64,000 nt of DNA, from positions 124,001 to 188,000 of the forward strand of contig LJIE01000002.1 in the NCBI GenBank assembly GCA_001281695.1, in the 5' to 3' direction. Made by a program: the position numbers and the translations under genes. Source of the DNA: a bacterium 336/3. GTDB lineage: Bacteria; Bacteroidota; Bacteroidia; Cytophagales; Thermonemataceae. How positions within the stretch are numbered: the stretch's first letter is position 1; each line of letters opens with the position of its first letter. This document shows, one piece after another, positions 36,604-45,123 of the stretch. Under the pieces are notes generated by a model. It was not told where the DNA came from and did no database searches. It saw only the letters and a program-made list of their open reading frames with translations.

Positions 36604-37926
36604 ATGGTCGGTGATATATTACTAACCCTTTTTTTAGTTGCTCTCAATGGAATTTTTGTGGCTGCTGAATTTGCTATTGTCAAGGTCAGAGCCTCACAAG
36701 TAGAAACCAAATATCAATCTGGCAATCGCCTTGCAAAAAACGCTCTTAAGATTATCAACAATTTAGATGCTTATCTTTCTGCAACTCAACTTGGTATTAC
36801 ACTTGCCAGTTTGGGTTTAGGTTGGGTTGGTGAGCCTATTGTTGCTAAAATCATTGGAAATACTTTTGAAGCCTTACAAATTACCATTTCTGAAAAAGCT
36901 CTTCATCAAGTTTCTTTGGTTACAGCATTTTCTTTGATAACTGTTCTCCATATTGTTTTTGGTGAATTAGCTCCAAAATCTTTGGCTATTCGTTATCCTG
37001 AGCGTACTACTATGCTCTTAGCGATGCCTTTGCAAGCTTTTTATATAGTTTTCAAACCTTTTATATGGGTTTTAAATGGTTTTGCTAATTTCATTTTGAA
37101 AGTGATAGGTGTACCTTTGATACATGAACATGATACACATACAGAAGATGAAATTCGTTTACTTTTAGAAGAAAGTAAGAAAAGTGGAAATATCAATACT
37201 ACTGAACACGAACTTTTAGAAAACGTTTTTAAGTTTGATGATAGGCTCACAGAGCAAATCATGACCCCAAGAACCAAAGTTGTGGGTCTGAGAATTGATA
37301 CGAGCATTCAACAAGCTTTTGAGCTGATTATGAGTGAAGATTATTCTCGTATCCCTGTGTATGAAGACTCTTTAGATAATATTGTTGGTATTTTACACAC
37401 AAAAGATATTCTAAAAAATCTAAAAAGTACAGAAGCTACAGTTGCATCTCTAATGCGTAAGCCTTACAGAATCTCTGAAAGAAAATCTATCAATACATTG
37501 CTTAGGGAAATGCAAAAAGAACGCATCCAAATGGCTATTGTATTAGACGATTTTGGAGGAACAGCAGGTATCGTAACCATGGAAGATATTTTGGAAGAAA
37601 TTGTAGGAGACATCCAAGACGAATACGACAACGAAACACCTATTGTACAACAAAAAAGTGAAACAGAGTTTATTGTAAAAGCTTTGGCTAATATAGATGA
37701 GGTGAATAAATTTTTGCCAGAACCTATCCCCGAAAGTGAAGATTATGATACAGTTGCAGGTTTTATCAATGAGGTTTTTGGAAAAATCCCTGATGTAAAT
37801 GCGGAAGTAACTCACGAAATTTATACTTTCAAGATTTTACAAAAAGATAACAATACCATAGAAACTGTATTATTGAAACTTTCTTTGCCAAATAGAGAAG
37901 AGAAACCTGCTATCACTTTCGAATAA
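36604..37926 (+). CDS. CNNM/CorC-HlyC family membrane protein
   Basis: A 440-residue protein with an N-terminal DUF21 domain of three to four membrane helices (~1-190; ATQLGITLASLGLGWVGEP), two CBS domains (~205-330; MTPRTKVVGLRID and VYEDSLDNIVGILHTKD) and a C-terminal CorC_HlyC domain (~345-430). This family binds nucleotides and Mg2+ and takes part in magnesium or cobalt export. The Bacteroidota gliding protein GldE has the same architecture and is an alternative name. folB begins immediately after its stop. Confidence 0.88.
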   Translation: MVGDILLTLFLVALNGIFVAAEFAIVKVRASQVETKYQSGNRLAKNALKIINNLDAYLSATQLGITLASLGLGWVGEPIVAKIIGNTFEALQITISEKALHQVSLVTAFSLITVLHIVFGELAPKSLAIRYPERTTMLLAMPLQAFYIVFKPFIWVLNGFANFILKVIGVPLIHEHDTHTEDEIRLLLEESKKSGNINTTEHELLENVFKFDDRLTEQIMTPRTKVVGLRIDTSIQQAFELIMSEDYSRIPVYEDSLDNIVGILHTKDILKNLKSTEATVASLMRKPYRISERKSINTLLREMQKERIQMAIVLDDFGGTAGIVTMEDILEEIVGDIQDEYDNETPIVQQKSETEFIVKALANIDEVNKFLPEPIPESEDYDTVAGFINEVFGKIPDVNAEVTHEIYTFKILQKDNNTIETVLLKLSLPNREEKPAITFE

Positions 37927-38310
37927 ATGAGTCTAGCTACTATTTCTTTAGAAAATATTGAATTCTTTGCTTATCATGGTTTCTATGAAGAAGAACAAAA
38001 AATTGGCAATAAATATAGTGTAGATATTACCATCACTGCCGATTTGAGTATGGCTTCTCAGAACGACAAATTAGCTGATACCATCAATTACGAACATTTA
38101 TATAAAATTGCAGCCGAGGAGATGAAAAAACCCACTCGGCTGTTAGAGCATATTGCTAAACGTATCATTGACAGCATTTTTCAGCATTTCCCTAAAGTAC
38201 AAAAAGCAGAAGTAGCTGTTTCTAAATACAACCCTCCTATTGGTGGGGTTTGTACCAAAGCAAAAGTCTGTATCTCAGAAGATAATCCTGCTTTGTTTAA
38301 GGTAGATTAA
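37927..38310 (+). CDS. folB: Dihydroneopterin aldolase
   Basis: A 127-residue T-fold enzyme of folate synthesis that converts dihydroneopterin to hydroxymethyl-dihydropterin. Seen are LENIEFFAYHGFYEEEQKIG (active-site Tyr/Glu region), DTINYEHLYKIAAEEM and a late lysine in SKYNPPIGGVCTKAKVCI. Length is typical of FolB. It directly follows the CNNM-family gene with no gap and overlaps the convergent cdsA by 14 bp. Confidence 0.92.
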   Translation: MSLATISLENIEFFAYHGFYEEEQKIGNKYSVDITITADLSMASQNDKLADTINYEHLYKIAAEEMKKPTRLLEHIAKRIIDSIFQHFPKVQKAEVAVSKYNPPIGGVCTKAKVCISEDNPALFKVD

Positions 38311-39250
38311 TAATATGTGGATTGTTGAATATTACCCAACCATGGAATAAACTAAGGAATAGTGCTACAAAAGGCATAGCTATCAGTAAACCATCAAATC
38401 TATCTAAAAAACCTCCATGTCCAGGAATAACTGAGCCTGAGTCTTTGATATCTAAGCTACGTTTGAGCATAGATTCTACCAAATCGCCATAAGTGCCTAC
38501 AATTACAATAATGGCAGAAATGACATGCCATTTCCAGCCAGCTAAACTTGTGAAGTATATAGACAGCACAAAAGCCACTACCTGCGAAAAGAACATGCCT
38601 CCAGCGAAACCTTCCCAGCTTTTTTTAGGCGAAATACGTTCAAAAAGCTTCGTTTTTCCAAATTTTCTACCCACAAAATACGCTCCTGAGTCACTCGCCC
38701 ACAAACAAAATAAAATGCCTAAAGGAATTTGATATTGATAGGTAATATCTCTTTCTGCATATCCATTTAAAGAGATATCTATCGTAAGCCAACTATTAAA
38801 CACAAAAAGGGAAAAAGGAAAAACAACATATAATAAACCTAAAATGCTTAAAGCAATGTTTATAAAAGGCTGTTTGTCATTTTTATCATATAATTTTACA
38901 ATAAATGCTAAAAATATTCCCACAGAAATGAATGCATATAAATATCTTATAAGAAAAATTATTATTTTTTGCATCCAAATGTGAGCATGTTCATAGTATG
39001 CCAAAACTTGTGTAAAAAATAAAAAAACAAGTAAAATCCCATTAAAAACCATCATGTATTTCTTCATGGGCTTATATCCTGCTTTTTCAAGCAGCGTATA
39101 AAACTCCCACAAGCTAAAAGACATAATAAAGGCGAAGAGCAAAAAGAAACTATATTCACTCCAATAAATGGCATTAATCAGAATGGCTGCACCCAAAACT
39201 CCTGCTATTACTCTTTGAGCCAAATTCGACATTTTATCTAATCCAAGCAT
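38297..39250 (-). CDS. cdsA: Phosphatidate cytidylyltransferase
   Basis: A 317-residue integral membrane enzyme that makes CDP-diacylglycerol from CTP and phosphatidate. About eight membrane helices are visible. The C-terminal signature is split over RISPKKSWEGFAGG, GDLVESMLKRSLDIKDSG and PGHGGFLDRFDGL, which matches the CDS motif. ATG codons at 39250 and 39232 are both possible starts. It lies 12 bp after the nuclease gene and overlaps folB at its end. Confidence 0.92.
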   Translation of the reverse strand: MLGLDKMSNLAQRVIAGVLGAAILINAIYWSEYSFFLLFAFIMSFSLWEFYTLLEKAGYKPMKKYMMVFNGILLVFLFFTQVLAYYEHAHIWMQKIIIFLIRYLYAFISVGIFLAFIVKLYDKNDKQPFINIALSILGLLYVVFPFSLFVFNSWLTIDISLNGYAERDITYQYQIPLGILFCLWASDSGAYFVGRKFGKTKLFERISPKKSWEGFAGGMFFSQVVAFVLSIYFTSLAGWKWHVISAIIVIVGTYGDLVESMLKRSLDIKDSGSVIPGHGGFLDRFDGLLIAMPFVALFLSLFHGWVIFNNPHIINLP

Positions 39251-39262
39251 ATTTTTCTCTGT

Positions 39263-42200
39263 TTAATCTCTGCTACAAATATTTTTATATTGGCAATAAC
39301 CACAAATTTCTATATCATCTGTTTTTTGGAAGTCTTGTTCAGTATCCAGCATATTTCTGATAATTTGTTGTAACCAAAGCTCTGTTTTATGCAAAAACCA
39401 CTCTTTATCGTCCAAAGGCAAGCCTTTGGAATTAGTTTCTTTGGCATCTTTGGGTTTTGAAATTTGGAGGGTCATCAAACCATCTTCCAGCCTTCGCATA
39501 GAATAAATTCCTGCTTCAATGGGCTGGTTCTTAAACTTTTCCCATTGAGAATTATTTTCTAAATTTTTCAGGAGCAAATATCTATATAACCATAATTGCC
39601 TTGCTTTGCTCAAATCTTTACTTTCTGCAATTTTCAAAAACTTCTCCTCATCCATTCTCAAGTCTTCGGGGCTTACACTGCCTGTTTTATAGTCAATAAT
39701 TCTGAGAACCTGCGAAAACTTATCCACTCTATCCACTATTCCACGCAGTCGGACTTGTAAAGCCTGCTGATTGTCTTGGTATGTAAACTCAGCAGGCAGT
39801 ATTTTCAACATTTCTTCTTTGTTTTCTAAACTTAGAATTTCAAAGTTCTTTTCTCCTAACACTTCATTCTCAAGTTCATCTATTTGTTCTTGTAAGAAAC
39901 TTTTGATGTAGTGCATGGCTGCTTCTTGAGCAATCAGGTTATTGCCCACCATCGAATCTTTGGTGAAACTTGCTTTCTCTTGAAACTTTTGTTTTACTCG
40001 TCTTTCAACTGTATCTAATTGTTTTTCTAAGATTTTATCTGTAATAACACCCTCTTTGTTAGTTTCACCAAAAATATCCTCCAAAACAGCATGAATTACG
40101 ATACCAAAAGTATCCGCTCCAACTTCTTCTTCTACTTCATCAGCATCTTTAATACCTGCCAAATAATTGAAATAAAATTGTAGAGAACACTTGATAAACG
40201 AATCGAGAGCTGAAGGGGAAATATTATTTTCCAATCGTTCTTTGATAAGATCCAGTATTTCAGGTGTTTTCTTAATTTTTAAATCTTCCTGATTGGTTTG
40301 TATAGGTGTTGCAAATTGAGCTGTAAGGCGTTTAATTGTCAGTAGTGGATTGAGTTTTGCCAAATCATTTTCTAACTGCAATACATAACGACTTACCTCA
40401 TTACTACCTCCACCCGATTGTGTTTTAGACGAACAATACACCAAAGCAACTTTTTCAGCTCTTTGTAAAAGCCTATAAAAATGATAGCTCTGCATAGATT
40501 CCTGCTCTTCGTGAGTGGGTAATCCAAAGCTTTTTGCCACATCAAATGGAATAAGCGATTGGCTTTTTTTGCCCTGTGGAAAAGTCCCTTCATTGGCTGC
40601 AAGTACAATTACCTGTTCAAAATCTAAGGTTCTGGTTTCCAAAAAACCCATAATTTGTAGCTTGCTATCTCTATTGCTTTCAAAAGGTATGCGTTCTTCT
40701 CTAACCAATTGGAATAAAAAATTCCTAAATGTTCTAAAATCCAACGAATATTCTTTACGAGCTAAGAAACCTCTCAATTTTCGGAATAAACGTTTGAATT
40801 TTTTTAGATAAAAACGTTCTAAGTCATCTGTATTTTTAGCAAAAGCCTTTTCAAAATACTCCATAAGCTTCTGAATTTTTTTGGCAATGCTACTTACTTT
40901 GGTGGTATCCCAATAGGTAAATAACAAACCCAAAGGCTCTTCAAGTTGTTCATATAAAGAAGTTAAAGTGTCTTTTATTTTCTCATTTTCTTCTTTTGCC
41001 AACAATCTTTTAGGTAAACGTTTGAGTTCTGAGGAACTCATGTATATTTTATTGTATCTTACAATGTACTGAATAGCTTCTCTAATAAAGCTATGGTTCA
41101 TATCAAGGCCTAAATCTTTGATTAATAGTTGCTCGTATTTACGAACAAAAGGGTGATTGAGAACCTTAAAAATTTGACTATAATGGTATTTGATGGAGTT
41201 TTTTTCTTCATCAACTCCTTCCTGATTTTTCTTAAACCACTTTTCTACTTTTTTACTTTGTTGCATCTCAAAAAGCATCATCACTAAATTGAAGAGTGTT
41301 GAACTTTGTAAGTTCAAACCCATTGTGATGTTGTAGCCTTTATAATGCTCTTCTTCATCTATGCTATGAAGTAAGGAAAGCAATAAACTCTCCTCAGGCA
41401 ATACAATAACAGTTCTTTTCTTTTTATCCCAATTTTTGAGAAGTTGCTCTGCCACATGAGCTTGTAGTGTAAAATTCCCACATTCTATAACACTCACGTT
41501 TTTAGGTGTTTCCAACAAGTTTTTATCTTCCCACAACCACAAATTATTTTTATCTTTCCATTGTTTTTGGTATCGTTTCAGAAATTTAGCAGCAGGGTTT
41601 TCACCTTTATGCCTCATATAGAAATAATCTGTATCCCAGAGCAATGTAACTTTATCTTTTTCTTTAAGTTGTTCTATAATTCTTTCTTCACTTTTATTGA
41701 AAGCATTGAATCCCACAAACACATAATGTTTAACCTCTTGATTATCAATTAGTATACTTTGTGTGTTTTCAGCTAAATGTCTATACATCAAGCCTGTATA
41801 AGCTTTATTAAGTTCTTGTAGTCTTTGTTTAAATTTTGCGTAAAGAATGTAGAGTTTATCCCAAAACTCAAAATAATATTTGAGATTTTCTTGACTTTGG
41901 GTCTGGCGATATTCTGACAAATTCCAGCTTTTAATACGCTCAATATCAGCCAAATTTCCAAATATTTGTTTGGCATCTGCTAAGTTTTGGTCTATGATAC
42001 TAAAATCTTTTAGCAATGTAGGTAACCAAGAAAGCAAATTATCAGACTCTTGGCGTTGATTTAAAACTTCTTGAGCTATTTTTTGAAGCAATAAAAGTTG
42101 CTCTATAGGGTCTGTTCGTTTAAAACCTACACTTTGTGTAATAAAATCATCAATTGCATATACAGCAGGAGGTGTTTCAATACCAGCTTTGGCAAATTCC

Positions 42201-42310
42201 TGTTTTAAGGAACGCATACTTCTGCGAGAAGGAACAATGACTCGTATTTTTTCTAATTCTGTGAAGTTCTCTGTAATATGTTGGCGTACTTTTTCTAAGA
42301 ACGGTATCAT
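39263..42310 (-). CDS. AddB-like PD-(D/E)XK exonuclease with iron-sulfur motif
   Basis: A 1015-residue AddB/RecB-type protein. The N-terminal half is helicase-like but has no Walker A lysine loop, as in AddB. The C-terminal nuclease domain shows FGIVIHAVLEDIFGE and LRIIDYKTGSV, the PD-(D/E)XK core. It is enclosed by the iron-sulfur pattern Cys708 (SFIKCSLQFYF) plus Cys1003, Cys1006 and Cys1012 (CGYCQYKNIC). This arrangement is diagnostic of AddB in double-strand break repair. The expected AddA helicase partner is not adjacent. Confidence 0.87.
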   Translation of the reverse strand: MIPFLEKVRQHITENFTELEKIRVIVPSRRSMRSLKQEFAKAGIETPPAVYAIDDFITQSVGFKRTDPIEQLLLLQKIAQEVLNQRQESDNLLSWLPTLLKDFSIIDQNLADAKQIFGNLADIERIKSWNLSEYRQTQSQENLKYYFEFWDKLYILYAKFKQRLQELNKAYTGLMYRHLAENTQSILIDNQEVKHYVFVGFNAFNKSEERIIEQLKEKDKVTLLWDTDYFYMRHKGENPAAKFLKRYQKQWKDKNNLWLWEDKNLLETPKNVSVIECGNFTLQAHVAEQLLKNWDKKKRTVIVLPEESLLLSLLHSIDEEEHYKGYNITMGLNLQSSTLFNLVMMLFEMQQSKKVEKWFKKNQEGVDEEKNSIKYHYSQIFKVLNHPFVRKYEQLLIKDLGLDMNHSFIREAIQYIVRYNKIYMSSSELKRLPKRLLAKEENEKIKDTLTSLYEQLEEPLGLLFTYWDTTKVSSIAKKIQKLMEYFEKAFAKNTDDLERFYLKKFKRLFRKLRGFLARKEYSLDFRTFRNFLFQLVREERIPFESNRDSKLQIMGFLETRTLDFEQVIVLAANEGTFPQGKKSQSLIPFDVAKSFGLPTHEEQESMQSYHFYRLLQRAEKVALVYCSSKTQSGGGSNEVSRYVLQLENDLAKLNPLLTIKRLTAQFATPIQTNQEDLKIKKTPEILDLIKERLENNISPSALDSFIKCSLQFYFNYLAGIKDADEVEEEVGADTFGIVIHAVLEDIFGETNKEGVITDKILEKQLDTVERRVKQKFQEKASFTKDSMVGNNLIAQEAAMHYIKSFLQEQIDELENEVLGEKNFEILSLENKEEMLKILPAEFTYQDNQQALQVRLRGIVDRVDKFSQVLRIIDYKTGSVSPEDLRMDEEKFLKIAESKDLSKARQLWLYRYLLLKNLENNSQWEKFKNQPIEAGIYSMRRLEDGLMTLQISKPKDAKETNSKGLPLDDKEWFLHKTELWLQQIIRNMLDTEQDFQKTDDIEICGYCQYKNICSRD

Positions 42311-42438
42311 GCTAGCCTACCAAAAAGATTTTTTTTAAGAAAAGGCTAAATTAAGAAAAAATGACACAATTTCTATTTTTCTCACTCTTTTTGTCTTGTA
42401 AATCAAATTATTTGCCCAAAATATAATTTTTTTCTTTT

Positions 42439-42446
42439 TAAATTTG
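42439..42446 (+). promoter_or_regulatory. Possible -7 box of the porin gene
   Basis: TAAATTTG matches TAnnTTTG, 45 bp before the porin ATG. A TTTG at 42411-42414 is 24 bp upstream, longer than the usual spacing. Confidence 0.35.
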
Positions 42447-42490
42447 TTAATATTTAGTTAATAAATTTAACATTAAAGAAATACAATTTA

Positions 42491-43705
42491 ATGAAAAGTA
42501 TTTTTATATTAGGATTCTTTATATCTTTTTTATCAAGTTTTGCTCAAGATACCTTGCAAAAAAACAACACTCCTATTTTCAATTATAAAAATGGTTTAGG
42601 TTTTTTTATTCCTGATAGTTCATTTTCATTGAATTTAAAGTTTCGTATACAATCTCGTATTTTAATGAATACAAAATCTATAGAGGACTTTTCACCAAGT
42701 AGTTGGGAGACAAGAGTCAGAAGAGCTCGTTTAAGCTTTTCAGGGCATGTCTTCAATCCTAAACTTACTTATAATGTTCAACTTTCTTTTTCGAGGGGAG
42801 ATATGGATTGGTCTGATGCTGATGAGTCATCGCAAAATGTAAGTCCAAATGTATTAAGAGATGCTATGATATTTTATAAACCTTCTAACAGACTACTATT
42901 TGGTTTGGGACAAGGTAAACTTTCAGGCAATAGGCAAAGAGTTATTTCTTCAGGAGCTTTACAATTTTATGATAGGTCGCCAGTTAATGCAAATTTCACG
43001 TTGGATAGAGATTTTGGTATTTTTGCAACCTATACAATGGGAAAAAAAGATTTTAAAACTATCTTGAAAACAGCTATTTCATCTGGTGAAGGTAGAAACT
43101 CCAACTTGAGTAATGCAGGTCTGGCTTATACAGCGAGATTAGAATTGCTCCCTTTTGGAGTGTTTACAGACACTGGAGATTATTTTGAGGGGGATGTGGC
43201 TCGTGAAGAACGCCCAAAAATATCTATTGCAGGTGGTTATCATTTCAATGATATGGCTGTACGTACACAAGGACAAATAGGGAGAGATTTATTTGCTCCC
43301 AAAAGTTATCATACATATTTATTTGATTTCCTACTCAAGTATAAAGGTTTTGCTCTGTCATCCGAATACATTCGTAGAGATACAGAAGGAACTCCTATTA
43401 CTATCAATTCTGATGGTGTAATGAGTAATGTTGTTACAGGAGATGGTATCAATACTCAAATTAGCTACTGTTTTGAATCAAGATGGGAAATTGCAACTAG
43501 ATACTCACTCATAACACCTCATAAAGATATTGCAAGCACTTTCAATCAAATCAATCAGTTTGGGATTGGTACAACTAAATATTTCAAAAAGCACAAAGTA
43601 AAAGCTCAGTTCAATATTTTTTATCACCATGAAAGAAATTTAACAACTTTCACAAATACACAGAAGCATTTTTTTGGCGTATTTCAGATGGAAGTAGGTA
43701 TATAA
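42491..43705 (+). CDS. OprO/OprP-family phosphate-selective porin
   Basis: A 404-residue outer-membrane beta-barrel protein with a Sec signal ending SSFAQ (~19). SLNLKFRIQSRILMN, ETRVRRARLSFSGHVFNPKL, RLLFGLGQGKLSGNRQR and LDRDFGIFATYT are typical of the porin_O_P family (OprO/OprP of Pseudomonas). In Bacteroidota such genes often sit near phosphate uptake loci, but no pst or phosphate genes are here. Selectivity is therefore not assured. Confidence 0.85.
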   Translation: MKSIFILGFFISFLSSFAQDTLQKNNTPIFNYKNGLGFFIPDSSFSLNLKFRIQSRILMNTKSIEDFSPSSWETRVRRARLSFSGHVFNPKLTYNVQLSFSRGDMDWSDADESSQNVSPNVLRDAMIFYKPSNRLLFGLGQGKLSGNRQRVISSGALQFYDRSPVNANFTLDRDFGIFATYTMGKKDFKTILKTAISSGEGRNSNLSNAGLAYTARLELLPFGVFTDTGDYFEGDVAREERPKISIAGGYHFNDMAVRTQGQIGRDLFAPKSYHTYLFDFLLKYKGFALSSEYIRRDTEGTPITINSDGVMSNVVTGDGINTQISYCFESRWEIATRYSLITPHKDIASTFNQINQFGIGTTKYFKKHKVKAQFNIFYHHERNLTTFTNTQKHFFGVFQMEVGI

Positions 43706-43759
43706 TTTGCATTTCAGACAAAAAATAATTTATTTTAGAAAACTAAATTTCAATTCATT

Positions 43760-44221
43760 ATGCAAAAAATCACAAAAATTTTAGCTTTTGTATTCATTTC
43801 TAGTAGCTTTTTTATGAGTTGTGGAGACAAAAAAGACTCTACAGATACAGCTAAACAAGATACTGCTGCTAAAGTAGAAAAGAAAGAAGAACCTAAGCAA
43901 GAAGAGAAAAAAGAAGCTAGTAAGCCCTCTGAAGATGATATTAAAGCCTTTTTGTATAGCAAAGAGGGTACTTTTGGCTGGCGTATAGATGCAGGTACTT
44001 TAATTCTTTTAGATTTCTTTAAAGATGGCAGATTAAGCGTACAAGGTCCTGATGGTGAAGCTACTATGTGGGAAGGCAAATGGAGCTTGGCAGGCGACCA
44101 GCTTACAATGGAATGTAAGGGTTGTGGCGAAATGAAAGCGAAAGAAACAGTTACTGTAAAAATGGATGGAGAGAAACTTGTATTGGGTGATAAAACCTAT
44201 AGTCGTAACAAGCCTCAATAA
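43760..44221 (+). CDS. Small lipoprotein with Lys/Glu-rich linker
   Basis: A 153-residue lipoprotein. The lipobox FMSC gives Cys21. A low-complexity KKEEPKQEEKKEASKP linker (~35-60) leads to a C-terminal beta domain (GRLSVQGPDGEATMWEGKWS and TMECKGCGEM), which has the look of a lipocalin-like strand pattern. Function is unknown. It is monocistronic and ends in a strong shared terminator. Confidence 0.7.
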   Translation: MQKITKILAFVFISSSFFMSCGDKKDSTDTAKQDTAAKVEKKEEPKQEEKKEASKPSEDDIKAFLYSKEGTFGWRIDAGTLILLDFFKDGRLSVQGPDGEATMWEGKWSLAGDQLTMECKGCGEMKAKETVTVKMDGEKLVLGDKTYSRNKPQ

Positions 44222-44224
44222 AAT

Positions 44225-44255
44225 AAAAAAGGTCTGTAAATTACAGACCTTTTTT
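44225..44255. terminator. Strong bidirectional terminator
   Basis: AAAAAAGGTCTGTAA at 44225-44239 is a perfect complement of TTACAGACCTTTTTT at 44241-44255. It serves the lipoprotein gene on the plus strand and overlaps the stop codon of the convergent lipoprotein gene at 44254. Confidence 0.88.
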
Positions 44256-45123
44256 ATTTATATCTTACTGAAAAATAATTAGTTATTAACTCTATATCTA
44301 ATCTCTTTAGAATGTTCCAATCATATATTTGTCTAGAAGATTGAAAAATTAAAATTCTGACAAGTTGTTCTTCTGTTAGATTTTTAAGAAAACTCCATTG
44401 ATAAATCAATTTGTCAATTTTTTCAAATTCATCTATCAATTTGGAATTGTTTTTAACTATGCTCATTACACTATATAAATAAGTTTCAGGATATTCTATT
44501 TCCTCTATCTTACCTTTGATAATATAGCTTTCTATATTTTTATGGACTAAAGCTGGATTTATCTTCTCAAATTTGTATAGTTTGTGATAAAAATGATGGT
44601 AATAGGCTCCTAAGTAAATAGAAAATCGGGAAGCCACAGTTTCATCCAAACCAAATAACAAAACACCTTTTACTTTTCTATTAAACATCTCTTTATCAGC
44701 TTTTAGCATTTCTGGGGTTACAGTTCTAGACCAAAAAGATGATAAATCGACAAATAAAAAATCGTTTTTCCATACAAAAAAAGAAGGGGCTTGAATTATA
44801 AATTTTTCATCCTCTATATCTCTTGAATCATTGAGTCTATTCATATAAGAATCCAAAACATAGAGAGCTAACTCGTTTTTCTCATCAATAATTTTTCCTC
44901 CTCCTTTAGATAAGTGATATGTTTCTTTTAGCAATTCAAAATGTTCTTGAGTATTTTTAATTTGCTTATACTTTACTTTAAAATGTTGTAATCTGCTTTT
45001 TTTATTTAAAATATTATATCTTTTTTCTTGATTTGTTGTTTGAGGCAATTTAACATCTTGTTTTTCCGATTCAAAACAAGATGTTAAGCAAATCACCATT
45101 AATATGGCAATATAGGTTTTCAT
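44254..45123 (-). CDS. Lipoprotein of unknown function
   Basis: A 289-residue predicted lipoprotein with lipobox LTSC (Cys16). The mature part is mostly helical and charged, without recognisable enzymatic motifs (FRRY-type signatures are absent). Its start overlaps the polX stop in an ATGA arrangement, so the two are translationally coupled, which is odd for a cytoplasmic DNA-repair protein and an envelope lipoprotein. I do not recognise the family. Confidence 0.65.
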   Translation of the reverse strand: MKTYIAILMVICLTSCFESEKQDVKLPQTTNQEKRYNILNKKSRLQHFKVKYKQIKNTQEHFELLKETYHLSKGGGKIIDEKNELALYVLDSYMNRLNDSRDIEDEKFIIQAPSFFVWKNDFLFVDLSSFWSRTVTPEMLKADKEMFNRKVKGVLLFGLDETVASRFSIYLGAYYHHFYHKLYKFEKINPALVHKNIESYIIKGKIEEIEYPETYLYSVMSIVKNNSKLIDEFEKIDKLIYQWSFLKNLTEEQLVRILIFQSSRQIYDWNILKRLDIELITNYFSVRYK

